DNA from: Seleniivibrio sp. | GTDB taxonomy: Bacteria > Chrysiogenota > Deferribacteres > Deferribacterales > Geovibrionaceae | Direction: 5' to 3' | DNA length: 45,360 nucleotides | Assembly: GCF_021209385.1 (NCBI RefSeq) | Contig: NZ_JAJOIL010000033.1 | Coordinates: 1 to 45,360, forward strand | The notes under the pieces: generated by a model | Database searches by the model: none | Seen by the model: only the letters and a program-made list of their open reading frames with translations | What the model was told of the DNA's origin: nothing | Program-made: the position numbers and the translations under genes | In this document: one piece after another, positions 23,653 to 30,951 of the stretch | Layout of the letters: the number at the start of each line of letters is the position of its first letter | How positions within the stretch are numbered: the stretch's first letter is position 1

Positions 23653-23721
23653 GATCGCGTCGTAGCCGCGCTCCTCGCGAAGACGGGTATCGTTTGTCTT
23701 TGCAAGTGCAGCGAAGCAATC
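23653..23721. repeat. REP-like paired inverted element
   Basis: Two inverted, related units: GATCGCGTCGTAGCC...CTCGCGAAGAC (23653-23684) and GTCTTTGCAAG...GCGAAGCAATC (23696-23721), separated by 11 bp. The consensus resembles the widespread intergenic repeat GTCATTGCGAGGA...ACGAAGCAATC, which recurs at 44679-44713. Such pairs form long hairpins. It lies between the TauE/SafE gene and nth. Confidence 0.6.
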
Positions 23722-23739
23722 TCATTCGATCGGATAAAT

Positions 23740-24372
23740 ATGGATAAAAAAGAACTCTCGAAGATTTTTGAAAATTTTTTAGCTGAAAATTGGGCGGATG
23801 CGAAATGCTCGCTGGACTATGAAAATCCGTTTCAACTCATTTGCGCTACCGCTCTTTCAGCGCAATGTACCGATAAACGGGTGAACGAGCTCACCCCTTC
23901 CCTGTTTAAAAAATACCCTGACGCTTTTGCTCTTGCCTCTGCAAAGTATGAAGACGTGGCGGAACTGATAAAGAGCGCAGGGATGTATAAGGTTAAGGCA
24001 AAAAATCTCATCAGCATGGCGAACAGTCTGGTGCAGTACCACGGCGGCGAAGTGCCTGATGATATGGATGCTCTTACGGCGCTGGCGGGCGTTGGACGAA
24101 AGACCGCAAACGTTGTGCGGGGCAACATCTGGCACAGAGCGGGGGTCGTTGTGGACACGCATGTAAAAAGGATAACGAACAGGCTGGGTCTGGTTGATAC
24201 CGAAGATCCTGTTAAAATAGAGCATGAGCTTGAGAAGCTAATAGACGGCGAAAATCACTGCATTTGGGGACACAGGTGCATCCGCTTCGGGCGGGAGATA
24301 TGCACGGCTAAAAGCCCGAAATGCGGCATATGCGGGGTAAATAATGTCTGCAGATACTACGCTTCACTTTGA
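23740..24372 (+). CDS. nth: Endonuclease III
   Basis: Bifunctional DNA glycosylase/AP lyase that removes oxidised pyrimidines. 210 aa. The helix-hairpin-helix LAGVGRKTANVV contains the catalytic lysine K121; the catalytic aspartate is D139 in VVDTHVKRI. The C-terminal 4Fe-4S site is C188-x6-C195-x2-C198-x5-C204. All catalytic features are intact. The last 29 bases overlap the start of larC in another frame, an unusually long overlap that suggests coupled translation. No clear ribosome binding site precedes the ATG at 23740. Confidence 0.95.
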   Translation: MDKKELSKIFENFLAENWADAKCSLDYENPFQLICATALSAQCTDKRVNELTPSLFKKYPDAFALASAKYEDVAELIKSAGMYKVKAKNLISMANSLVQYHGGEVPDDMDALTALAGVGRKTANVVRGNIWHRAGVVVDTHVKRITNRLGLVDTEDPVKIEHELEKLIDGENHCIWGHRCIRFGREICTAKSPKCGICGVNNVCRYYASL

Positions 24373-25501
24373 TATAGTTTCAGGTATATCGGGCGATATG
24401 TCCGTTGGGGTCCTCTGCGGGCTTGGGCTTGATATTGCAGAGGCGGCAAAGCTCGTTTCGGATATGGTCGGAGTTGAGATAAAGGCATCCGTGGAGAGCG
24501 CCGACGTTTCCGGTGTCGTCTGCGGTCGGCTCAGACTTGACCTGCCCCATGAGCACGCCCACAGAACAATGAAGGATATCCGCGCCATGCTGGAGCGCTC
24601 CGCTTTTTCCGAACAGGTGAAAAGGGATGCCGTCGGCATATTCCAGATAATTGCCGATGCGGAAGGTGCGGTTCACGGCAAATCGCCTGATGATGTGCAT
24701 TTTCATGAAGTGGGCGCACTGGATTCTATATTCGATATAGCGGTATTTGCCTACGGTGTTGAAAAACTCGGCATAAAAGAGATAACGTCCTCTCTGCCTG
24801 TTCTCGGCAGCGGAATGGTTAAGATGGCGCACGGCATAATGCCTGTGCCTGCTCCTGCGGTGCTGAAAATACTTGAGGGAGTTGAGATCGCCCCCTCTTA
24901 CGAACAGACTGAAATGACCACGCCTACGGGCGCTGCTATATTGAAATATTATGTGAAAAGATACGGCGGACTGTCCGGCAAAATTATAAAAACCGCGTTT
25001 TCCACAGGCACAAAGACCTTTAAAACCGTGCCGAACATGCTTCGCGGCATACTCATTGAGGGCGCTGTGCAGAGGGGACTTGTGATGGCTGAGACCTCCA
25101 TCGACGACTGTACCGGCGAGATGATGGGGCATCTCTTTGCAAGGCTGAAATCCATTGCTACTGATATCACTATTACCCAGTCCATCGGAAAAAAGAACAG
25201 ACCTGTTTTCCTGGTGAACGTACTTTGCGAGCAGGATAATCTTGAAGCTGTTGCGCGTGTGCTTTTTGCGGACACGTCCACAGCCGGACTAAGGTATTAC
25301 TCTGTTGACCGAATCATAATGGACAGGCGGATGGAGAGCGTCGATGTCCGCGGTGAAACGGTGCATGTTAAAGTGCTTGAATATAAAGAAATAATAAAAT
25401 ACAGCCCTGAATGGGATGATTGCGTAGCGGCTGGCGAAAAGCTGAATATGCCTGCGGCAGAGGTTTATTCCGCGGCTAAAGCAGTTTTTTACCGCTTTTG
25501 A
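24344..25501 (+). CDS. larC: Nickel-pincer cofactor biosynthesis protein LarC
   Basis: CTP-dependent cyclometallase (DUF111) that inserts nickel into the pincer cofactor of lactate racemase and related LarA-type enzymes. 385 aa in a single frame. The N-terminal part has FDIVSGISGDMSVGVL and the histidine-rich DDVHFHEVGALDSIFD near residue 120; the central part has TPTGAAILKYY near 190; the C-terminal domain begins near 260 with ETSIDDCTGEMMG. In Lactobacillus plantarum larC is read through a programmed frameshift; here no shift is needed. LarA, LarB and LarE are not in the window. The last 26 bp overlap the convergent GGDEF-EAL gene. Confidence 0.88.
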   Translation: MSADTTLHFDIVSGISGDMSVGVLCGLGLDIAEAAKLVSDMVGVEIKASVESADVSGVVCGRLRLDLPHEHAHRTMKDIRAMLERSAFSEQVKRDAVGIFQIIADAEGAVHGKSPDDVHFHEVGALDSIFDIAVFAYGVEKLGIKEITSSLPVLGSGMVKMAHGIMPVPAPAVLKILEGVEIAPSYEQTEMTTPTGAAILKYYVKRYGGLSGKIIKTAFSTGTKTFKTVPNMLRGILIEGAVQRGLVMAETSIDDCTGEMMGHLFARLKSIATDITITQSIGKKNRPVFLVNVLCEQDNLEAVARVLFADTSTAGLRYYSVDRIIMDRRMESVDVRGETVHVKVLEYKEIIKYSPEWDDCVAAGEKLNMPAAEVYSAAKAVFYRF

Positions 25502-28376
25502 GCAGCTCGATGAATTCGTCGTATGAAAGGGGTCTGCTGAAAAAATAGCCTTGTATTTCGTCACATCCGCGTTCCCGGCAGAAATCGAGCTGTGCCTGAG
25601 TTTCCACACCTTCTGCGATAACCTGTAGGTTGAGACCTTTTGCCAGATTGATTATCGCCGTTGAGATGGCTATGTCGTCCGGGTCGTCGGGGATGTCTTT
25701 TATGAACTGTCTGTCTACCTTGAGAATATTTATTGGGAACAGTTTCAGGTAGCTGAGGGATGAATATCCCGTTCCGAAATCGTCGATAGATATCTTTATT
25801 CCCTGCTGAACCAGATGCGCGAGGGCGATTATCGTTGTCTGGATATCCTCCATCATTGTGTTCTCGGTTATCTCAAGCCCCAGAAGATCCGGTTTTATCC
25901 CTGTGGACTTAACAATTGAACATACTGTGTCTATAAGGTTTTCGTCTCGGAACTGTCTTGCGGACAGGTTCACTGCAACATCTATGTCGGTAAATCCCAT
26001 TTTTTGCCATTTTACGGCGTCTTCGCAGGCCTTTATCAGTACGGTTCTGCCTATTGAGATTATGTGTCCGGTCTCTTCCGCAACAGGTATAAACTCCGAG
26101 GGAGGAATAAGCTCACCGTCTCTGTTCCAGCGGATAAGAGCTTCCGCACCGGTTATATCTCCCGTCAGAAGGCTCACCTTCGGCTGATATACCACGCCGA
26201 AATCGCCTGCTGCCACAGCCTTGCGCAGTTCTTTTTCCATGTTAACGCGGGAAAGTACCTTTTCGTTCATATTTTTAGTGAAAAGCTGATAGCCGTTCTT
26301 TCCCGTCTCTTTTACACGGTACATTGCAAGATCCGCGTTCTTCACCATGGTAAGAACATCTTCACCATCGTCGGGATAGATGGTTATGCCCAGACTGGCG
26401 TTTATAAAGAATTCGTTTCCGGTGATGTTGATCGGTTTTGCGAACTCCGACAGTATGCGTCTTGAGGTGTCAACTGCGTTGGATTCCGACAGGATGTCCT
26501 GAAGGATGAGCATAAACTCGTCGCCGCCCAGACGAGCAACCGTATCTTCCGTTCGGACACAGCTCTTAAGTATCTCTGCAACTTTTTGCAGGAGAATATC
26601 ACCGACATAGTGTCCAAGTGTATCGTTAACGTTTTTGAAGTTATCGAGGTCGATAAAGATGACCGCGATCTTTTGGTTGTGCCGTTTTGCGTATGCTATC
26701 GCCATTTCAAGGCGGTCGTTGAAAAGCTGCCTGTTCGGAAGTCCGGTCAGTGTGTCGTGGTTTGCCTGATATTTCAGCTTCTCTTCGCCCTGCTTAACTT
26801 CCGATATGTCGTGGAACACTGCAACAAAGTGGGTTATGTTGTTCAGTTCGTCGCGTATGGCGTTGATGGAGAGCCATTCCGGATATGCGTCGCCGTTTTT
26901 GCGCCTGTTCCATATCTCCCCCGACCAGTTGCCTTTTTTTATAAGGCTGTCCCACATGCGGTGGTAGAACTGTTCGTCATGCTTTTCGGATTTCAGTATG
27001 CGCGGCGTTTTGCCGATAACCTCGTCCGGTGTGTAGCCTGTTATCTCAGTGAAGGCCGGGTTCACCTGCATTATAGTGCCGAAGCAGTCGGTTATGGTGA
27101 TGCCCTCAATGGTATTTTCTATAACGTTTGCGGCAAGAACAAGCTGACGCTCTTTTTCGATCCGCTCGTCAATCTCTTCCATCAGCTGCCGGTTCGCCTT
27201 GTTCAGCTCATCCGTGCGCTTTTTTACCAGCGTTTCAAGATGGTTTCTGTATTTCTCAAGCTCGCTTTCCGTTTTTTTTCTATCCGTTATGTCCAGAGCA
27301 TATTCTATCATCTGAACAACCTGCCCCTTTTCGTTGAAAACGGGTTGTCCGTGTATCTCGTAATATGTCTTTGAACCGTCGTCCTGCGTATGAATCTGCT
27401 CGCGTACGCAGGGTTGACGGGTAGTTTTAACAGTTTCAAGAGGACATTCGAGCGAATCCAGAAAGCAGGCTTTGCCCTTCCCGTGTAACAGTTCATAGCA
27501 TTTAACGTTTGTTGCGCCGCCAGCCGCACTGTTTGAAATGACGACATCCATTGTTTCCGTGTCCACAACAAAGAAGGGATTTGATATTGATTCCAGTATA
27601 TGATGAAGGAATTTGAGCTGTTTCACCATAGCGTCGTGGGAAAGTTTCTTATCGGTGACGTCGGTTATTGAGCACATAAATCCTTTTATGCTGTGTTTGC
27701 TGCCCCTGACATAGTCCCATGCCAGCTCGACATAAACGACCTCTCCGTTCTTTTTCAGATGTTTATGTGTGAAACGGGTCGGCAGAGCCTCGTTAATTGC
27801 CGCCCTTCTGAAATTGTCTACAACGTAGCTCCCGCTGTGTTCGTCCATGAGTATTGACAGGCTTTTGCCTTTAAGCTCTTCGGAGCTGTAACCGTATATT
27901 TCGTGTATGGCTTTGTTTGCAGAGATTATCCGGCACTCCGTGTCCATCTCTATCATGCCGCCGGGCATAGTTGAAAGAATGGTCTCAAGACGTGTTGAAA
28001 TTTCGGAACTGCCGGACGTGTCCGACATATAGCCGCTTACGCAGGTTTCGCCATTATTATTTCTTATACTGAAAAATGCGCGGACGTTAATAGTCTTTCC
28101 TGAACCGCATATCGTTCTGAAACCGGATTCAAAGCTGGAATCCTGCCCTCTCTGCACACTGTCTTCAATAGCAGAAAGTACCTTGAAACGGTCTTCGCGG
28201 AATACGATATCCGTGAATGCCAGTCCCTTTTCAACATCAGCACCGTCGTATCCTATGACCTTTGAAGAATTATGAGATATCCAGACAAAGGGGTATCCTG
28301 GTTCAGGTTTCAGCCTGAAAAAAACTATACTCCCATTGTTTAAGAGGTCTCCGATGCATATGTCCGTATTTATCAT
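25476..28376 (-). CDS. Multi-PAS diguanylate cyclase/phosphodiesterase (GGDEF-EAL)
   Basis: 966-aa cytoplasmic c-di-GMP enzyme with four PAS domains at about residues 16-120, 126-240, 257-365 and 414-525, with a coiled coil near 370-410, then GGDEF (545-700) and EAL (715-960). The cyclase site RLGGDEF (residues 617-621) is intact. So are the phosphodiesterase motifs: EALIRW at 745, EITENTMMED near 835, DDFGTGYSSLSYLK near 865 and the DRQFIKDI and EGVETQAQ blocks. Hence it could make or break c-di-GMP, with PAS input deciding. PAS3 carries CYELLHGKGKACF with further cysteines. No membrane segments. AGGTAAATACC precedes the ATG. It lies 50 bp after the REC-HPt gene, last in the chemosensory operon. 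Confidence 0.92.
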   Translation of the reverse strand: MINTDICIGDLLNNGSIVFFRLKPEPGYPFVWISHNSSKVIGYDGADVEKGLAFTDIVFREDRFKVLSAIEDSVQRGQDSSFESGFRTICGSGKTINVRAFFSIRNNNGETCVSGYMSDTSGSSEISTRLETILSTMPGGMIEMDTECRIISANKAIHEIYGYSSEELKGKSLSILMDEHSGSYVVDNFRRAAINEALPTRFTHKHLKKNGEVVYVELAWDYVRGSKHSIKGFMCSITDVTDKKLSHDAMVKQLKFLHHILESISNPFFVVDTETMDVVISNSAAGGATNVKCYELLHGKGKACFLDSLECPLETVKTTRQPCVREQIHTQDDGSKTYYEIHGQPVFNEKGQVVQMIEYALDITDRKKTESELEKYRNHLETLVKKRTDELNKANRQLMEEIDERIEKERQLVLAANVIENTIEGITITDCFGTIMQVNPAFTEITGYTPDEVIGKTPRILKSEKHDEQFYHRMWDSLIKKGNWSGEIWNRRKNGDAYPEWLSINAIRDELNNITHFVAVFHDISEVKQGEEKLKYQANHDTLTGLPNRQLFNDRLEMAIAYAKRHNQKIAVIFIDLDNFKNVNDTLGHYVGDILLQKVAEILKSCVRTEDTVARLGGDEFMLILQDILSESNAVDTSRRILSEFAKPINITGNEFFINASLGITIYPDDGEDVLTMVKNADLAMYRVKETGKNGYQLFTKNMNEKVLSRVNMEKELRKAVAAGDFGVVYQPKVSLLTGDITGAEALIRWNRDGELIPPSEFIPVAEETGHIISIGRTVLIKACEDAVKWQKMGFTDIDVAVNLSARQFRDENLIDTVCSIVKSTGIKPDLLGLEITENTMMEDIQTTIIALAHLVQQGIKISIDDFGTGYSSLSYLKLFPINILKVDRQFIKDIPDDPDDIAISTAIINLAKGLNLQVIAEGVETQAQLDFCRERGCDEIQGYFFSRPLSYDEFIELLKSGKKLL

Positions 28377-28426
28377 GGTATTTACCTAATATAATTTAAC
28401 AGAAAGGTAAGGCGGGTGCAAGTCTG

Positions 28427-29110
28427 TCAGCGTGTGAATAATGCCCGAAATTTATTGTAACAGCAGTGAATTCTGATAAGGGACAGTTTAACATTGTCTC
28501 TATCTGATTTATCAGCATTCTGCATTTCGGCACAAAGCTCCTGAAGTCCGGTTACCATCATGCCAGCCGCTGCACCCTTCATCTTGTGGGCGGTGTGAGT
28601 GGTCATTTCTTTATCGTTGGCGTAAACGGCATTTCTGAGGTTAAGATACTCTTCATCCATGACAGATATGAATTCGTCCATAAGCATCAGCATGGTTTCG
28701 TTATCCAGTCCGATTTTTTCTGATACGTCATCAAAGTCATAAAGCATCTCTTTTTTACATTCGGACAATGCGTTCAGAAAATTCAGTATATTTTCACTCA
28801 TAAAAGGTTTAAAGAGGGCAAAATCGAAAAGCGGATCGTCAGAATATTCATCGTCGGCAGAGATACACACCAGAACGGGAAGTTTGCGGTTATTCTCCTT
28901 TGCATTTTTCCTGATCTTCTCTGCACATTCAGGACCCTGCATCAGGGGCATGTTTATGTCCAGAAAAATCGCGTCGAAATCTTCCGCCAGTGCTATGTCA
29001 AGCGCCTGTTGTCCGTCTTCCGCAGGAATACATTCAACGCCCATCTTCTGCATAAGCTTTGAAAGGAGTGTTCTGTTGAGTTTGTCGTCGTCGGCTATCA
29101 GCAGTTTCAT
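28427..29110 (-). CDS. Response regulator receiver-HPt protein
   Basis: 227 aa. The receiver domain (1-115) has acidic pocket DDD (residues 7-9), phospho-acceptor D51 in FLDINMP, and the lysine in LFKPF near 101. A histidine phosphotransfer domain follows at 125-225, with H175 in THTAHKMKGAAAG. A receiver linked to HPt without a DNA-binding domain suggests a phosphorelay or phosphate sink tied to the CheA in this operon. Eight bases separate it from the gene upstream. Confidence 0.9.
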   Translation of the reverse strand: MKLLIADDDKLNRTLLSKLMQKMGVECIPAEDGQQALDIALAEDFDAIFLDINMPLMQGPECAEKIRKNAKENNRKLPVLVCISADDEYSDDPLFDFALFKPFMSENILNFLNALSECKKEMLYDFDDVSEKIGLDNETMLMLMDEFISVMDEEYLNLRNAVYANDKEMTTHTAHKMKGAAAGMMVTGLQELCAEMQNADKSDRDNVKLSLIRIHCCYNKFRALFTR

Positions 29111-29118
29111 AGTTATGC

Positions 29119-30591
29119 CTAAAAGAACTCTATGCTGGACTGCTCGTCTTCTGATGCGAGTATGTCTTTCAGTTCAGATTCGTTTCTGCCTCTGGTGAAG
29201 TCTTCGTCGGAAAGTATTTCATTGGTGAGCCTATTGTTGAATTTTTCAAACTCTTCCTGAACGTTGTCAATGAATTCGCTGAACAGATCAATGAGTTTTT
29301 CAGTGTTGGTGTCAAAGAAACTCATATATTTATCGCCTGTGAAGATATTGCGGAAATTAGTGAGCTGGTTTTCAAGGTCGTATGTGTTCTTGAGCATGTA
29401 GTCTCTTTCCGTGGACGTGTTGGAACTGCAAATATATTTCAGATGTGTTCCCGCCTCTTTAAAGGTTGAACTGAAATCCGTCTGCAGATCCTGCCATAGA
29501 GTAATATTTGCGTGTAGTTTTGCTATAAGCCTCTGAAGTTCCTGTTCAGTGCTCAACATGGATGAGACCACGCTTTTCAGGTCTTCGTCGTTTATTCTGG
29601 CAACTTCTATAGCTGTCACAACCACAAGGTTTTTGAATGTTTTGGATTGTTTTCCAAGTCCGTTTACACGCATCGACGCCTGATTTATAACCGTCTGGGA
29701 ACGGGTTGTTTTCAGCTGAAGGTCGTTTATTGTGCTGCATATTGTGCTTGAAACCTCATGCACACGCATAAGTTCTTCGCGCAGGATATTGGTTTTGCCG
29801 ACGATATTCTGCAGGTCGGTGTTGAAGGAGTACAGGAAGTCCTTCATGATCTCTTTTATGTTGTAGAGCTTGCTTTGCAGTTCACTTTTCACAAAATCCA
29901 GTTTTGCCAGCGCCTTTTCGTATATGCCGAATACAGTTCCGGCTTCGTAAGCCCCGCTGAAACTGTTTTTGCCCATGGCGTCTTTGATTATTTCAAGTTC
30001 CTGCGAAAAGATGTCGTGAAACTGGGAGTTTTCAATAAGCTCCGATACATCCGACGTGATGACTATAGTGTCTGTGTCGTCCAGTTTAAGAAATTCCGCA
30101 CTGCTGTTTATATCGCTGTTGATTATGTTCTCTGCTATATACCTGAACTGTTCGTAAACGGCGGCAAATTCTTTGGTTATTTCATCCAGAAGGGTTTTAA
30201 CGGTTGTTGAGTATTTTTTTATCTCTTTGCTGATGTGGGTAATGGTTGAACCTTTATCGCCCAGCGCCATTGTCCTGCAAATGGTATTGTATGACAGAAG
30301 CTCAAGCTCTTCCGTTATGGAGAGAAAAGTATCTGTGGCATCGTTCAGCTCTCCACGCATCTTCTCCATGTTCAGATTTTCTATTTTCTTGTTGATGTTG
30401 TCCGAAATGTGGCGGACTATCTCATCCGTGTTGCCGACAAAGCTGTTCGAGTCGCTCTGAATCTTCTCTCCAACGCTCAGCATTGCGCCGAAACTTTCAC
30501 TGCGGTGTTCGATTATTTCGTTTATTATCCCTACGATCTGTAAAAAACACCCGTCGATTTCTTTTTTAAGTCTGTCGTATGCGCTATTCAT
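29119..30591 (-). CDS. Receptor-like helical protein with degenerate MCP tips and CheZ-like motif
   Basis: 490 aa, almost wholly helical, no membrane segment, no Pfam-level name I can give. Residues about 96-127 (LELLSYNTICRTMALGDKG...) resemble the chemoreceptor tip pattern in spacing but lack the [10 protein letters not shown] core. A second stretch near 320-350 (VVVTAIEVARINDED) looks the same way. Residues 189-199, SQFHDIFSQEL, match the D-x3-Q phosphatase signature of CheZ (FQDLTGQ), with D193 and Q197. The operon has no CheZ, CheC or CheX, so a CheY-P phosphatase or a receptor-like scaffold is a fair hypothesis. It overlaps the REC gene by 8 bp. Confidence 0.6.
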   Translation of the reverse strand: MNSAYDRLKKEIDGCFLQIVGIINEIIEHRSESFGAMLSVGEKIQSDSNSFVGNTDEIVRHISDNINKKIENLNMEKMRGELNDATDTFLSITEELELLSYNTICRTMALGDKGSTITHISKEIKKYSTTVKTLLDEITKEFAAVYEQFRYIAENIINSDINSSAEFLKLDDTDTIVITSDVSELIENSQFHDIFSQELEIIKDAMGKNSFSGAYEAGTVFGIYEKALAKLDFVKSELQSKLYNIKEIMKDFLYSFNTDLQNIVGKTNILREELMRVHEVSSTICSTINDLQLKTTRSQTVINQASMRVNGLGKQSKTFKNLVVVTAIEVARINDEDLKSVVSSMLSTEQELQRLIAKLHANITLWQDLQTDFSSTFKEAGTHLKYICSSNTSTERDYMLKNTYDLENQLTNFRNIFTGDKYMSFFDTNTEKLIDLFSEFIDNVQEEFEKFNNRLTNEILSDEDFTRGRNESELKDILASEDEQSSIEFF

Positions 30592-30940
30592 ATGCTCTTA
30601 GTGTCTCTGCGAGAAGAGTCTCTGTAACGGGTTTAAATATAATGCCGTCAAATCCTGCTCCGCCGAGATTGCTCTTTTCGGCAACGTCTGCCGTAAGAGC
30701 GATGTATTTTGTTTTTGTCCAATTGTGCTCAATTTTAAGCATATTCAGGATATCGACACCTGTTATGCCCGGTTCCAGCCTGAAATCCACAAGAGCAACG
30801 TCCGGCTGCTGCATGGATGGGAGCAGTTTTCTCAGCACGTTCGCGGATTCCGCAGTATCAACTTTATGTTTCAGTTTCTCCAATAGTATCTTACACATCT
30901 TCAGGTGAAGAGAGTTGTCGTCCACAATAAGTACATTCAT
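30584..30940 (-). CDS. Single-domain response regulator
   Basis: 118-aa stand-alone receiver. Acidic pocket DDN (residues 7-9), phospho-acceptor D52 in ALVDFRLEPG, threonine in IALTADV and lysine in GIIFKPV. It is more distant from CheY than the other receivers in the operon: the usual N-M-P after the aspartate is replaced by R-L-E. It is therefore probably a phosphate acceptor with a different partner, perhaps the REC-HPt protein or the helical protein encoded next to it. Confidence 0.88.
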   Translation of the reverse strand: MNVLIVDDNSLHLKMCKILLEKLKHKVDTAESANVLRKLLPSMQQPDVALVDFRLEPGITGVDILNMLKIEHNWTKTKYIALTADVAEKSNLGGAGFDGIIFKPVTETLLAETLRAYE

Positions 30941-30951
30941 AATTCCCGCCG

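Noticed and set aside
23573-23725. An upstream extension of the TauE/SafE permease
   Set aside because: The added residues come from the REP-like element and the AT-rich gap; the first membrane helix begins right after 23572.
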